DNA of 64,000 nucleotides from Pseudomonas sp. S30. GTDB taxonomy: Bacteria; Pseudomonadota; Gammaproteobacteria; Pseudomonadales; Pseudomonadaceae. The notes beneath the pieces are model-generated. The model did no database searches. It was not told the origin of the DNA and worked only from the letters and a program-made list of their open reading frames with translations. The DNA lies in NCBI RefSeq assembly GCF_016518545.1, contig NZ_JACVTO010000005.1:62001-126000 (forward strand). The letters are read 5' to 3'. Shown piece by piece: positions 1 through 8,275 of the stretch; positions within the stretch are counted from its first letter, which is position 1, and each line of letters opens with the position of its first letter. The translations under genes were made by a program, and so were the position numbers.

Positions 1-1
1 T

Positions 2-487
2 GCAGATCAGTGGCAGGATATGACCCACGTAGGCGTTGGAGTCAGCCAAGTTCTTCCGATCATCCTAATGGCTCTACTCTCTGACGCTGGAGATATGCTC
101 ATTTTTGAGCAGCCCGAGCTGCACCTACATCCACGGGTTCAATCACGTCTTTGTGACTTTTTTATAGCAGTCGCTCTAAGCGGCAGGCAATGCCTCATCG
201 AGACCCATAGTGAGTACCTGATCACTCGATTACGGGCGCGAATTGCACAAAGCGAAGATGACAAAATCAAAAATATAAGCTCTATTTACTTCGTAAATAA
301 GCACAATAGCGCATCACAGTTTGAAAAAGTAGACATAAGCCGTTATGGCGCAATAGAAAACTGGCCAAAAGATTTTTTTGACGACAACAATAAAGAAGTT
401 GAGCAAATCATTAGAGAAGCCGCCCTCAAGAGAAAAAGAGATCGAATTCGAGCAGCCGAAGAACAAAAAAATCGCGAGGACCAGTAA
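2..487 (+). CDS. AAA-family (DUF3696/OLD-like) ATPase, C-terminal part, partial
   Basis: The frame is open from the first complete codon, so the gene begins upstream of the window. The visible part has a signature-like VGVGVSQVLPI segment, then a hydrophobic strand running into EQPELHLHP, a Walker B motif followed by the D-loop-like region typical of SMC/ABC-like AAA_21 and DUF3696 ATPases. The switch histidine segment ETHSEYL follows. The C-terminus is charged and Lys/Arg/Glu-rich. Two bases separate it from the next gene, so the two are almost certainly one operon. ATPases of this class, paired with a second protein, are common in phage-defence islands and prophage cargo. That role is inferred here. 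The codon usage is clearly more AT-rich than in the phage structural genes, suggesting recent acquisition. Confidence 0.85.
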   Translation, partial: ADQWQDMTHVGVGVSQVLPIILMALLSDAGDMLIFEQPELHLHPRVQSRLCDFFIAVALSGRQCLIETHSEYLITRLRARIAQSEDDKIKNISSIYFVNKHNSASQFEKVDISRYGAIENWPKDFFDDNNKEVEQIIREAALKRKRDRIRAAEEQKNREDQ

Positions 488-489
488 CA

Positions 490-1500
490 ATGCAACCGGT
501 AATAACCTGTGACTTCCTGCTCGCACCCGCGTACTGCGACCCAACTCTTATTGACGAATTTGTCACCGACTTAATGCAGATTCATGCCGACGTTACAAAC
601 TCGGGCCACCCACCTCTTCTGGAGGATGAAGCGTATCTGAAGCTGCAACTAGCTAACCGCTTCCCCACGGATAAGGTTTTCTCAAAAAACATTCAAGAAG
701 ATGGCGTTTCCATCTATTCCGCAAATGATATAACAACCATTGTCAATCAAATTCTTTCCACTGCCAAAAGCATGGAAGAGCGGGACTATTTTTGGGTAAG
801 CGATTGGAATGATCTCACGCTTGCCCCCGAAATCCCTGAGCACGATATCCCCAATAGGCCATCTGAGCTTTCAGAGCTTTTCGTAAACCTCGCCCTTTAC
901 AGCCTAACTCAAGGTAAAAGTCCTTGCGCACTTCATCATTACCCACCCTTCACCCCATTGACCGAGGTTAATGGCACACTATTAAATGCTCATCCATCCC
1001 AACTATCATTCCCAATTCAAGTCAAACAACCAATCCCCGTCCACGCAACTTACAAGTCATACTTCTCACACATTAATGGCAGTCACTTCTTCTCTGCCGA
1101 TATGAGCAAATACGATCTTAAATTAGGCATCTACTCCTATGCACTTCGCATCGCAAGAGAAGCTGGAGACGACCTCCGAACAGTAGAATGGTCATCTTTC
1201 TCAATCGGCGACGATTTCATGGAAAGCATGAGAGACAATCAGTCCCACTTTGAACAAAGATATTTCACCACTCTAATTGATTGTATGAGTCATATCGTAG
1301 CTGACCGCCCCAAAAATCAGCTTTCACCGTTTTTTACTCATGCAGGCTCTGGGATTCAGATACAACGAAATGAAAATCTAGCATTTCGCTCACACATAAC
1401 AAAATCCGGTGCCGCGTTGCGACTTATGCACTGGCAGACTCCCAGCGGAAAAATAATATTCGCAAACGTTGGTGTAAAGAGCGAACTCAAGATACTGTAA
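490..1500 (+). CDS. Unknown 336-aa partner of the AAA ATPase
   Basis: I do not recognise this protein. It starts two bases after the ATPase stop, so the pair should be cotranscribed and probably cotranslated. It has no signal peptide or membrane helix and looks like a mixed alpha/beta cytosolic protein. The C-terminal 40 residues (RSHITKSGAALRLMHWQ, then FANVGVKSEL) have the look of a compact beta-rich domain. The gene is AT-rich like the ATPase. A strong rho-independent terminator lies about 100 bases downstream, closing the operon. By position it may be the effector of a two-gene ATPase-plus-effector system, but no catalytic motif is obvious to me. Confidence 0.8.
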   Translation: MQPVITCDFLLAPAYCDPTLIDEFVTDLMQIHADVTNSGHPPLLEDEAYLKLQLANRFPTDKVFSKNIQEDGVSIYSANDITTIVNQILSTAKSMEERDYFWVSDWNDLTLAPEIPEHDIPNRPSELSELFVNLALYSLTQGKSPCALHHYPPFTPLTEVNGTLLNAHPSQLSFPIQVKQPIPVHATYKSYFSHINGSHFFSADMSKYDLKLGIYSYALRIAREAGDDLRTVEWSSFSIGDDFMESMRDNQSHFEQRYFTTLIDCMSHIVADRPKNQLSPFFTHAGSGIQIQRNENLAFRSHITKSGAALRLMHWQTPSGKIIFANVGVKSELKIL

Positions 1501-1908
1501 GCGGCCAACACTGACTTCCTCCATAGCACTTTCGGTAATTTCGTGAGCCGCCCCACGTGATTTCTTACACCCCGATTGTGCTCAAGTGTTGACGAGAAAG
1601 ACCGCCCAGGCCTTGTACATAAGGACCTGGGCACTTTTTTTCATCTACGGGAGCCCTCATGTGCGGCATTGAAAGGCATGGAATGGCGCTCGGTTTGCCC
1701 CATTTTTGCCTCTAGCAAGACGTGCTACAGATAGGCAGAACCGTGGCGGCATTCACCGTATTGAGGGATAGAGATTCGAACATGTAAAGCCTGCTCTCAA
1801 GACCGAGATAGAACCGCAATCTCAGCTATGATCTCTTGGGCAACAGGGCTGGTACAGCTGAAAATTTCTTGAATATGCCCTAAAAAATCTCAGCAATGGA
1901 CACTGCCC
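1501..1908. other. Intergenic stretch, no gene seen
   Basis: About 400 bases lie between the ATPase/partner operon and the small gene at 1,909. They hold one strong terminator (1,604-1,640) and nothing else I can support: no tRNA, no convincing open frame, no dusA-like attachment core. Base composition rises back towards the GC level of the phage body. Confidence 0.6.
1604..1640 (+). terminator. Rho-independent terminator after the ATPase/partner operon
   Basis: GCCCAGGCCTT (1,604-1,614) pairs with AAGG-A-CCTGGGC (1,621-1,632), with one bulged base and a six-base loop. A run of seven T follows. This is a classic intrinsic terminator on the plus strand. Confidence 0.85.
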
Positions 1909-2115
1909 ATGGAAAAAAATGCGTCCCTCACCGCTGACGCTCTTGAGCTTTTACTCCTGAACCAGATCGCCATAAGGGCTGCTCTTGAGGAGCTATCGCT
2001 GTGGGTTAATGAGAGGGGATCTGTACACATCCACGAGAACGTTATGGGTGTCCTGCGAGCCTTGGACGTAAACGCTGACGCGATTTCGGCCAGCATAACG
2101 GAGTTGCGTGAGTAA
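1909..2115 (+). CDS. Small hypothetical protein, 68 aa
   Basis: This short acidic, leucine-rich, probably all-helical protein (LELLLLNQIAIRAALEELSLW) lies between the left cargo and the lysis genes. It is transcribed convergently with the late operon. No clear Shine-Dalgarno sequence precedes the ATG. I do not recognise a family. The amphipathic helices and acidic composition resemble small regulatory or toxin-neutralising phage proteins, but no function can be assigned. Coding status is moderately likely, because the frame has normal Pseudomonas codon bias. Confidence 0.45.
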   Translation: MEKNASLTADALELLLLNQIAIRAALEELSLWVNERGSVHIHENVMGVLRALDVNADAISASITELRE

Positions 2116-2221
2116 GCCGGCAAAACTGATAGGGCCGACGATGGATCCGACCAATTCTTTTTAGAGGCCGCGGATTCAGCCGGCGGTGGATGTTGGCGCA
2201 TCCGCCCGGCTCGCCTCCTTA

Positions 2222-2740
2222 CTACTGTGTCACTTGCCGCACGTAGGCCTGACAGGCCTTCAAGGCGATGATTGCTCGGTCGCCTTCGTCGGTGATGGCG
2301 ACAATTCGCTGAGCATGCGCTGGGTCAAGGTAGGCGTGTACGGGGCCATGTACCACGCTTCCGGTGCCGGGGGGCTCTGGCAGCCCACAGCCACGATCCG
2401 GGGTTGAAGTGGCGTCGAGTACGACTGACAGCCGCTGATCAGCAGTAGCGAGCCGGTCACGCAGGCGAGCCTGAGCGCTCTGTGCATCATTCATCTCCTT
2501 CCAGTGAGTTTGTGCCGAAGTGGCCAGGCGCGCTTCCAACGCTTCACGCTGGTCCTGATGAACCTGCAGCTGCGCGATCACCGCCGCCGCTGCCGCTTCA
2601 CGTTCAGCCTTATAGCTGCCGGCCTGCTCGGCCAGTTGCTGGCCGTAGCGCCAGTCCTGCCAGGTCCAGCCTGCCCAAGCACCTACGCAGGCGCCCAGCA
2701 GCAGCGCAAGGATTGCCAGGCGAACACCCGGCGAAATCAC
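2222..2740 (-). CDS. Rz-like i-spanin
   Basis: A single N-terminal transmembrane helix (residues 7-27, AILALLLGACVGAWAGW) is followed by a long charged, alanine-rich coiled coil (about 35-110) and a C-terminal tail. This is the inner-membrane spanin layout, in which the protein spans the periplasm and pairs with the outer-membrane Rz1 lipoprotein to fuse the membranes at lysis. The start overlaps the end of the endolysin gene by four bases. The last gene of the late operon, it contains the complete Rz1 gene in another frame. Confidence 0.85.
   Translation of the reverse strand: MISPGVRLAILALLLGACVGAWAGWTWQDWRYGQQLAEQAGSYKAEREAAAAAVIAQLQVHQDQREALEARLATSAQTHWKEMNDAQSAQARLRDRLATADQRLSVVLDATSTPDRGCGLPEPPGTGSVVHGPVHAYLDPAHAQRIVAITDEGDRAIIALKACQAYVRQVTQ
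2260..2490 (-). CDS. Rz1-like o-spanin lipoprotein, nested inside Rz
   Basis: This 76-residue frame lies entirely within the Rz gene. It begins with a signal peptide and lipobox LLLISGC, with the lipidated cysteine at about residue 21. The mature part is short and rich in proline, serine and threonine, as expected for an o-spanin that must sit on the outer membrane and contact the Rz C-terminus. Fully embedded Rz1 genes are known in lambda and related phages. The lipobox makes a real gene much more likely than a chance frame. Confidence 0.85.
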   Translation of the reverse strand: MMHRALRLACVTGSLLLISGCQSYSTPLQPRIVAVGCQSPPAPEAWYMAPYTPTLTQRMLSELSPSPTKATEQSSP

Positions 2741-3375
2741 TGCAGCACCTCAAGCGCTCGCGCATACAACGCTTTGCGGTCATCAAAGCCGCTGGTACCG
2801 CCGTTGATGCGTTTGGTGATGGTGAGCAGATCGCATAGGTCCGCCAGGGTGTTCAGGCCGGCTTTCTGCCAGAACCAGCCAGCCGACATCGCCGCATACA
2901 CTGGATGCTCTAGCAGTTCCGGTGTGCTCAGCAGGCGGCTGTCACCGAATAGCGCCTCGCTGCAGGCGGCATAGTTGTCACGGCCGGTGACTTGAATCAG
3001 CCCCCGACCGCGATACCGCCAGCCATCACCCGTGACTTCGGGTCCGTTGCCCATTCGTCCGCTATACACCGCATTGGCCAAGCGCTCCGGGTTGCCGGCC
3101 AGTTCATTGGCGCGTGGTACCAGGGATCGCCACCGGCTGCCGGCAGGCGAGCTCTGCCCGATCTGGCGGATGCGGTCGGCGCGGTAGTTGAGGTTTTCAC
3201 TCAGGGTCCGCAGTTGGCCCGACTCGTGACCGATCTGCGCTAGGAATGCGGCCATGCGCAGGCGGCTGACGATGCCGTACTTGCCCATGGTCGCATTGAG
3301 TCCAGGAACAAAAACGCCGGCTTGGCGGCCGGCGTTCGGGAGGATCTGCTGCAGTTGCTGTTCTGTGACTGCCAT
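2737..3375 (-). CDS. Endolysin, glycoside hydrolase family 19 (chitinase-like)
   Basis: This protein degrades peptidoglycan at the end of the lytic cycle. The GH19 fold is recognisable in MAAFLAQIGHESG (catalytic Glu in GHES), the YRGRGLIQVTGRDNY motif and the C-terminal ITKRINGG segment. At 212 residues it is a typical single-domain phage lysozyme without a binding domain. There is no signal peptide, so export depends on a holin. That holin is encoded some 20 kb away at the other end of the late operon. Confidence 0.9.
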   Translation of the reverse strand: MAVTEQQLQQILPNAGRQAGVFVPGLNATMGKYGIVSRLRMAAFLAQIGHESGQLRTLSENLNYRADRIRQIGQSSPAGSRWRSLVPRANELAGNPERLANAVYSGRMGNGPEVTGDGWRYRGRGLIQVTGRDNYAACSEALFGDSRLLSTPELLEHPVYAAMSAGWFWQKAGLNTLADLCDLLTITKRINGGTSGFDDRKALYARALEVLQ

Positions 3376-3396
3376 CGTGTGTATCTCCTTTATGAA

Positions 3397-4449
3397 TCAG
3401 TTGGGTTTAACGTCCACCGTGCGCATGGGCTTGGTCGCTTTTTTCTTCTTGCCCTTGGCCTTCGATTTGCCCTTCTTGCCGCCATTGCACTCGACGACCG
3501 TCGTCCATCCGGAGCCGTTGAAGGTGTGCTCGACGCCGTCGACCAGGTACTCACCATCCAGCCCATTCTTGAAGCCCTGGGCGTTGATCGAGCGCTCGGC
3601 AAACAGGTCGGTACGCCCCATCATCTCCAGCCGCACACCGGCCGTGCTGCGGTTGAATGCAGCCAGCCGCGCCCGGGCGGCCTGCTCGGCAGCCTTCTGA
3701 TCGGGATAGACGTGCCGGTCGGTGTGCACCGCTGGAACGCCGGCAGGCGCGTCGTCGTTGTTCAGTTCCACCGTCTTGAGCACGCCGGTCTTCTTGTTCT
3801 GGTGCTTGGTCTTCACCGCCTTCTGCGAGCTACGGTCACCTAGGTGGAACGAGTAGCGCGCCACGTCTTCACGCCGGATCACCACCGCACCGAATGACTT
3901 ACCGCCTGGGGTGGTGCCCCCTTGGCGGGGCATCACCAGCAGTTGGCCGTTAGCGACCTTGGCCGTGCAGTCGTACTGCTTGGCCAGGCGGGTCAGGAAA
4001 TTGAAGTCAGATTCGTTGCGCTGATCCACGCGCGGCACCTTCGTCTGCACGTTGCAGCCAGGCTTCCAGCCGTTGCGTGCCGCCACGTCGCTGACGATCT
4101 GCGAGAGCGGCACGTTCTCCCAGCTGCCGCTGCGCGTAGTCTTGCCGCTGCCGCGCATGTCGCTCGCCTTGCCGCGCAGAGTCAGGGTGTCGGGCGGGCC
4201 GGTCAGCTCGAGCTCGTCGACGGCATAGCTGCCCAAGCGCGCCAGAGTGCGACCTTCGTAGCCGAGGAAGATCTCGATCTTGGCGCCGCGCCGGGGCAGC
4301 GTGACCGCCTGTTCGCGATCATCGATGTGCAGCTCGAACTCGTCCGATTCCATGCCAGGTTTGTCTTTCGTGCGCAGCAACAGCAGTCGGTCGTTGATCA
4401 GCGCCGTAATGTCCCGGCCATCCGCGACGATGCGAAACATCGGTTTCAT
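3397..4449 (-). CDS. D: P2 gpD-like late control / tail protein
   Basis: This 350-residue protein matches the phage late control gene D family. The N-terminal half (MFRIVADGRDITALINDRLL, then a TLRGKASDMRGS segment) corresponds to the hub fold of contractile tails, which sits at the tail tip above the spike. A LysM-like middle (residues about 110-175) and a very lysine-rich C-terminus (KGKSKAKGKKKKATK) follow. In P2, gpD is a tail component. The name 'late control' comes from its effect on P4. It is the last tail gene before lysis and follows gpX after a terminator-like hairpin. Confidence 0.9.
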   Translation of the reverse strand: MKPMFRIVADGRDITALINDRLLLLRTKDKPGMESDEFELHIDDREQAVTLPRRGAKIEIFLGYEGRTLARLGSYAVDELELTGPPDTLTLRGKASDMRGSGKTTRSGSWENVPLSQIVSDVAARNGWKPGCNVQTKVPRVDQRNESDFNFLTRLAKQYDCTAKVANGQLLVMPRQGGTTPGGKSFGAVVIRREDVARYSFHLGDRSSQKAVKTKHQNKKTGVLKTVELNNDDAPAGVPAVHTDRHVYPDQKAAEQAARARLAAFNRSTAGVRLEMMGRTDLFAERSINAQGFKNGLDGEYLVDGVEHTFNGSGWTTVVECNGGKKGKSKAKGKKKKATKPMRTVDVKPN

Positions 4450-4465
4450 TGGCCCTCCAGTAACG

Positions 4466-4488
4466 AAAAGCCCCGCATCAGCGGGGCT
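4466..4488 (-). terminator. Intrinsic terminator-like hairpin between gpX and gpD
   Basis: AGCCCCGC (4,469-4,476) pairs with GCGGGGCT (4,481-4,488) across a four-base loop. Read on the minus strand the hairpin is followed by TTTT. It lies inside the late operon. Confidence 0.7.
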
Positions 4489-4506
4489 CGGTGAATGGGT
4501 ACAGGG

Positions 4507-4713
4507 TCAGTCCCACAGCCTGATTTCTTCGGCATCGGGCTCTGCCAGGTCAGGCAGGGTGATCAAAACCCCGGCGCGGTACGGCTGCGGCTCATCGCCC
4601 AGCCCTTGGTTGGCCTGCAGCACCGCTTCCACGGTGCCGCGCAAGTGGCCGTAGTGCGCCTGGCACAGGCTGTCGAGCAGATCCCCGTCAGACGTTCTGC
4701 ATGTCAACGCCAT
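4507..4713 (-). CDS. X: Tail protein X (P2 gpX-like)
   Basis: This 68-residue protein has the gpX/LysM-like pattern: DGDLLDSLCQAHYG, then VLQANQGL and the C-terminal hydrophobic strand AGVLITLPDL. P2 gpX is a small baseplate or tail-completion protein with a LysM-like fold. The start overlaps the last codons of the gpU gene, as expected for translational coupling. It is followed by a terminator-like hairpin and then gpD, the canonical U-X-D order. Confidence 0.88.
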   Translation of the reverse strand: MALTCRTSDGDLLDSLCQAHYGHLRGTVEAVLQANQGLGDEPQPYRAGVLITLPDLAEPDAEEIRLWD

Positions 4714-5530
4714 ACTTCACGAACTCCAGCGAGAAGGTTTGTTTGCGCGGGATGCCGCCAGCCAGCAGCGACGACTGCTCTTCGTCAACGCTGATCAGGC
4801 ACCAACTGCCCAGCACCGAGCCGTAGCCGGTAGTGAGCATCATCGGCTTGAGCTCGCGCGCGATACCCCGCAACGCATCGAGCTGGCCGATCCCGCCTTT
4901 GAACGTCGGGAAGATCACCCCCTTGATCGTCAGCCGATCCTCACCCTGCCCGATTCCCTGTTGCGCAATATCGCGCGACAGCCGCTCCTGACCTTGCCAA
5001 CGATAGGCCGTCTTGCGACTGAGCTCGTCAAATGCCGCCGTGTCGAGGTTGAAGTAAAACGTGCGGCCACCAGGCTTCAGGGGCTGCATCACCAGCAGGT
5101 GCGGAAACGGCTTCACCGCCGCAGCTGCAGACGAGCCTGCCGGTTTGATCGCGCCGGTCGGCAGGATGCCGGGTGTTCTGCCCAACTGCCCCGCGATGCG
5201 ATTGGCGGCCGAGCTGGCCCGTCCCGTCTGCGATCCCAGCACCGTCAGCACTCCCTGCACCGCCGTCGTGCCTGGGGTAGACGGCCCGCCCTTGTTCGCC
5301 ACCTGAGTCGCAACTCCTTGCGCGGCGCGGATCGCCCTCAAGCCGCGCTGCAGCTTCGCCCCTCTCTGCGGATCCAGTGACGCACGCCGCTCCAGCTCGT
5401 CAGCCGCGAGCGTCATGCCCATTACGGCCAAGTTCAGCGGGTCGAGCATCCCGCCCGGCCCATTGCGACCGGCCTCCCCGGCCGCGACGATCGAGGACAG
5501 CACCCGCGTCAGTTGCTCTTCATATGCCAT
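4688..5530 (-). CDS. U: Tail protein U (P2 gpU-like) with long N-terminal extension
   Basis: Residues about 145-280 carry the gpU domain: PHLLVMQPLKPGGRTFYFNLD, then GVIFPTFKGGIGQLDALR and the C-terminal FSLEFVKYG strand. gpU in P2 is a tail-completion protein that works with the tape measure. P2 gpU is roughly 160 residues, while this one is 280. The extra N-terminal 140 residues are alanine/glycine-rich and helical. Its position right after the tape measure and before gpX is standard. Confidence 0.88.
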   Translation of the reverse strand: MAYEEQLTRVLSSIVAAGEAGRNGPGGMLDPLNLAVMGMTLAADELERRASLDPQRGAKLQRGLRAIRAAQGVATQVANKGGPSTPGTTAVQGVLTVLGSQTGRASSAANRIAGQLGRTPGILPTGAIKPAGSSAAAAVKPFPHLLVMQPLKPGGRTFYFNLDTAAFDELSRKTAYRWQGQERLSRDIAQQGIGQGEDRLTIKGVIFPTFKGGIGQLDALRGIARELKPMMLTTGYGSVLGSWCLISVDEEQSSLLAGGIPRKQTFSLEFVKYGVDMQNV

Positions 5531-5538
5531 CTCGCCTC

Positions 5539-8139
5539 CTATGCAACATCCGGTGAGTCATACAGTCGGCCCGAGGCCATTCGCGCACCCGCGTCCCGCT
5601 GCCAGCCATCCCACATGCTGCGCAGGGTGGCCTCGGCCGAACGCACGACTGTCGCGGGATCCTTCACATCACCTTGCACCACCAGGGACACGGAAGGGGC
5701 GAATGAAAACGCCTGATCGACCTTCGGCGTAGCCGGCTTGGCCGGCGCCGCTGCGCTGGCCAACTGCTCGGCACTCGGCGCAGGCGGCGCTGCTGCAGCC
5801 AGGTCGCGGGCAACTTCGCCCGGCGCCTTGGCCACCGCCTGCGGTTTGTCTTCACCGAACAGCTTCAGACCCAGCCAGCCACCGAGCGAGTCGCCGCCCA
5901 TACTGCCCAGGGCAGCACCAATCGCCCCGCCGATGGCCGTGCCGATGATCGGTACAACCGAGCCGATCGCCGCACCGGCAGCCCCACCAGCCAGGGCACC
6001 GGCCAAGCCACCAGCGGCTGAGCCGTAGCCCTCGGCCTTCTCGTCCTTGGTTTCTGCCGTGAGCGCGGTGTCGAGCACCTTCATCCCCGAATCGATTACT
6101 GCACCGCCTGGGACCAGTCTTGACGCTTTGCCGGCCACGCTCAGCGCTTTGCCGAACCGGCCCAACTGGGCTGCCCCGGCAAGCGGTGCCGCCGTGGTCA
6201 CAGCGGGTACGGCTGGCACGGGCGAACGCGCTATCGCACGCCCTGCCCCGCGCCGACCTGACCGGGCGAGCCGGCCATCACGGCCACGCCGCGCGGCACG
6301 ACCACTGCGCCGGGACCGGCCTGGGCCATCACCGACTGGGCCACCCCCTATTCCACCCAGCGCGCCGGCATTGACCACAAACACCTTCAGGGGCTCACCG
6401 CCCAATGGCGAGCCGGGATCGTTGCCGGCCGGGGCACCGAGCACTTTGCCCAGTGCACCCAGCCCGGCGTCGATCACTGGGTTTCCAGTGCTGGGGGTTG
6501 CATCCGCACCGGCACCGGCGCGACCTGCCGTGCGCTCCATCACACGACCGCGAGCCAGGTTCATTACACCGCGCCCAATCTTCAGTGCGCTGCGCGCCGT
6601 AGCCAGAGCGGCGATGCTGGCCACGACTGCAGCGATGCCTTGCACCACCATCGGGAAGCTATCGCTCAGCCAGGTCAGGCCGTGGACCACGGCCTTGGCG
6701 CCCTTAGCAAACGCATCAGTCGCCGGCCGGATCGCATCCCCCACGCTACGCATGCCGTCATCAACCGCCTGCAGCGTTTCGGACCAAATCTGCGCGGAGG
6801 TCTCGCGCCGCTCGGCCAGGTTCTTGTCAAGAATGCCCGTGGCTTTCTGCGAGTCAGCCTTGAGCTCGTTGTATAGCCCACGATTCTGACCGTAGGCAGT
6901 GAGCGCCGCCTTGACCTGCATGTCAGCGAACAGATCACCCGTGCGCAGAGTCTTTTCCAGCGCCTCGAGCGCGGCTTTGGCTTTCTCCGGGTCGACTTCC
7001 TTGTCGATCTTGGCTTGAGCGTCCTTGAGCTTTTTCGCCTTGGCCGGATCAGTTGCCTGCACGTACTGCATGGCCAGGGCCATGGACGCCTCAATGACGT
7101 TCATGCCCTTCTGCAGGCCGGTGTTGAGCGATGCTTGATAGTCGATGCCGGCATCCTTGTAGGCCTTGACCACGTCACCGGCGCCGATCTTCTCCATCCA
7201 GTTCTTGAAGTTGTTCGCTGCCTCATCCGAGCTGCCCGCAGTCTTCATCTGCACCTGCAGCATCGATCCGAGCGACGTCACTGCCTCAAGACCAGTGATG
7301 CCGTTCTTCTCCATGCCGGCGAGCAGTTGCGGGAACCACTTGGCCATGTCGTTGGCCTCAAAGCTCCCCGCCTGGCCCTGGAACGCGATAGCCTCCAGCG
7401 CCTGCTGCATCATTTTCGGGTCGGTGATCTTGGCGTTCTGCTGCAGCGCCATGATCATGCTCGCCGTGTCGACGCCCGAGGCCCCCTGCCCCACAGCGAA
7501 CTTGGACGCGACCTTGGCATACGACATGGCCTGATCCAGCTCCATGCCGGCACCGACCAATTGGTTGATCAGATCCGCCACATCGTTGCGCGACATGCCG
7601 GTATCGCTCGAGGTCTGGATCACAGCACGGCTGAGCTCCACCTCCTTGGGCGTGTTTGCCGCGTCCGACTTGATCGCGATGTCACGAATGATCGCCTGAT
7701 AGTCCGCACTGATTTTGGTCGGTACCGCCGCCAGACCAACACCGACCGCCGTCGCACCCACGGCGGTTTTCAGCGACGACCGACCCGCTGCGATCTGCTG
7801 ATGACCTTTCACCTGCAGATCTGCAGCTTTCGCCTCACGGCCCAGGCGCTGGTACTCACGCCCGAGCCGGCCAACTTCTACGCCTTGCTTGCGCAGCGCA
7901 TCGAGGTTGGTGTTCAACTTGCGCAGCAGCTTGTCAGCCGAGGCAGCACCTGTATCGTGCGCCCGCTTCCACTCCGTCTGCAGCTTCATCGTTTCGCCGA
8001 TGGTGCTCTTGAGTACCTTGGCCTTGTCGCCTTTCTTCGCCAGCTTGTCGATGCCGCCTTCCACTGTACGGAACGCATTACCGACAGAGGCCGCTACGGC
8101 GCCGCCAAGCACCAGCGACAACGAAACCTTGTTCGCCAT
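5539..8139 (-). CDS. T: Tail tape-measure protein (P2 gpT-like)
   Basis: This 866-residue protein sets tail length. The N-terminus has coiled-coil stretches. Residues about 120-300 match the TP901/P2-type tape-measure core (SADYQAIIRDIAIKSDAANT and onwards). Hydrophobic segments follow near residues 500-520. A glycine/alanine-rich predicted membrane region lies at about 710-790 (AGGLAGALAGGAAGAAIGS), typical of the part thought to help DNA cross the inner membrane. It lies just downstream of the E/E' chaperone gene, in the conserved order. Confidence 0.92.
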   Translation of the reverse strand: MANKVSLSLVLGGAVAASVGNAFRTVEGGIDKLAKKGDKAKVLKSTIGETMKLQTEWKRAHDTGAASADKLLRKLNTNLDALRKQGVEVGRLGREYQRLGREAKAADLQVKGHQQIAAGRSSLKTAVGATAVGVGLAAVPTKISADYQAIIRDIAIKSDAANTPKEVELSRAVIQTSSDTGMSRNDVADLINQLVGAGMELDQAMSYAKVASKFAVGQGASGVDTASMIMALQQNAKITDPKMMQQALEAIAFQGQAGSFEANDMAKWFPQLLAGMEKNGITGLEAVTSLGSMLQVQMKTAGSSDEAANNFKNWMEKIGAGDVVKAYKDAGIDYQASLNTGLQKGMNVIEASMALAMQYVQATDPAKAKKLKDAQAKIDKEVDPEKAKAALEALEKTLRTGDLFADMQVKAALTAYGQNRGLYNELKADSQKATGILDKNLAERRETSAQIWSETLQAVDDGMRSVGDAIRPATDAFAKGAKAVVHGLTWLSDSFPMVVQGIAAVVASIAALATARSALKIGRGVMNLARGRVMERTAGRAGAGADATPSTGNPVIDAGLGALGKVLGAPAGNDPGSPLGGEPLKVFVVNAGALGGIGGGPVGDGPGRSRRSGRAARRGRDGRLARSGRRGAGRAIARSPVPAVPAVTTAAPLAGAAQLGRFGKALSVAGKASRLVPGGAVIDSGMKVLDTALTAETKDEKAEGYGSAAGGLAGALAGGAAGAAIGSVVPIIGTAIGGAIGAALGSMGGDSLGGWLGLKLFGEDKPQAVAKAPGEVARDLAAAAPPAPSAEQLASAAAPAKPATPKVDQAFSFAPSVSLVVQGDVKDPATVVRSAEATLRSMWDGWQRDAGARMASGRLYDSPDVA

Positions 8140-8158
8140 CTGTTACCTCCCGTGCAGC

Positions 8159-8275
8159 TCAATCCGTGAGCCACCAGACCATGTCCGACCAGGACATGGT
8201 CTGTATGTCTGCAGGCGAAAACCCGAACTCACGGGCCAGCCGCTTGGCCAGCCCCTTCTGCAGGGCAGCGTTAAA
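8159..8275 (-). CDS. E': gpE' extension of the tail-assembly chaperone, reached by frameshift
   Basis: Immediately after the E stop, a 38-codon frame in the +1 register reads FNAALQKGLAKRLAREFGFS and then PADIQTMSWSDMVWWLTD before a stop. It has no usable start codon of its own. The C-terminal FGFS...MSWSDMVWW pattern is what E' extensions of P2-type chaperones look like. The fusion would be about 136 residues, close to the 142 of P2 gpE+E'. The overlap contains CTT TAA C, the same layout as the RF2 +1 shift site (CTT TGA C). Expression by frameshift is inferred. Confidence 0.75.
   Translation of the reverse strand, partial: FNAALQKGLAKRLAREFGFSPADIQTMSWSDMVWWLTD

Noticed and set aside
1..2220. 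A left attachment site matching the dusA core
   Set aside because: No sequence close to the conserved dusA start region was found here, so the left end is placed outside the window.
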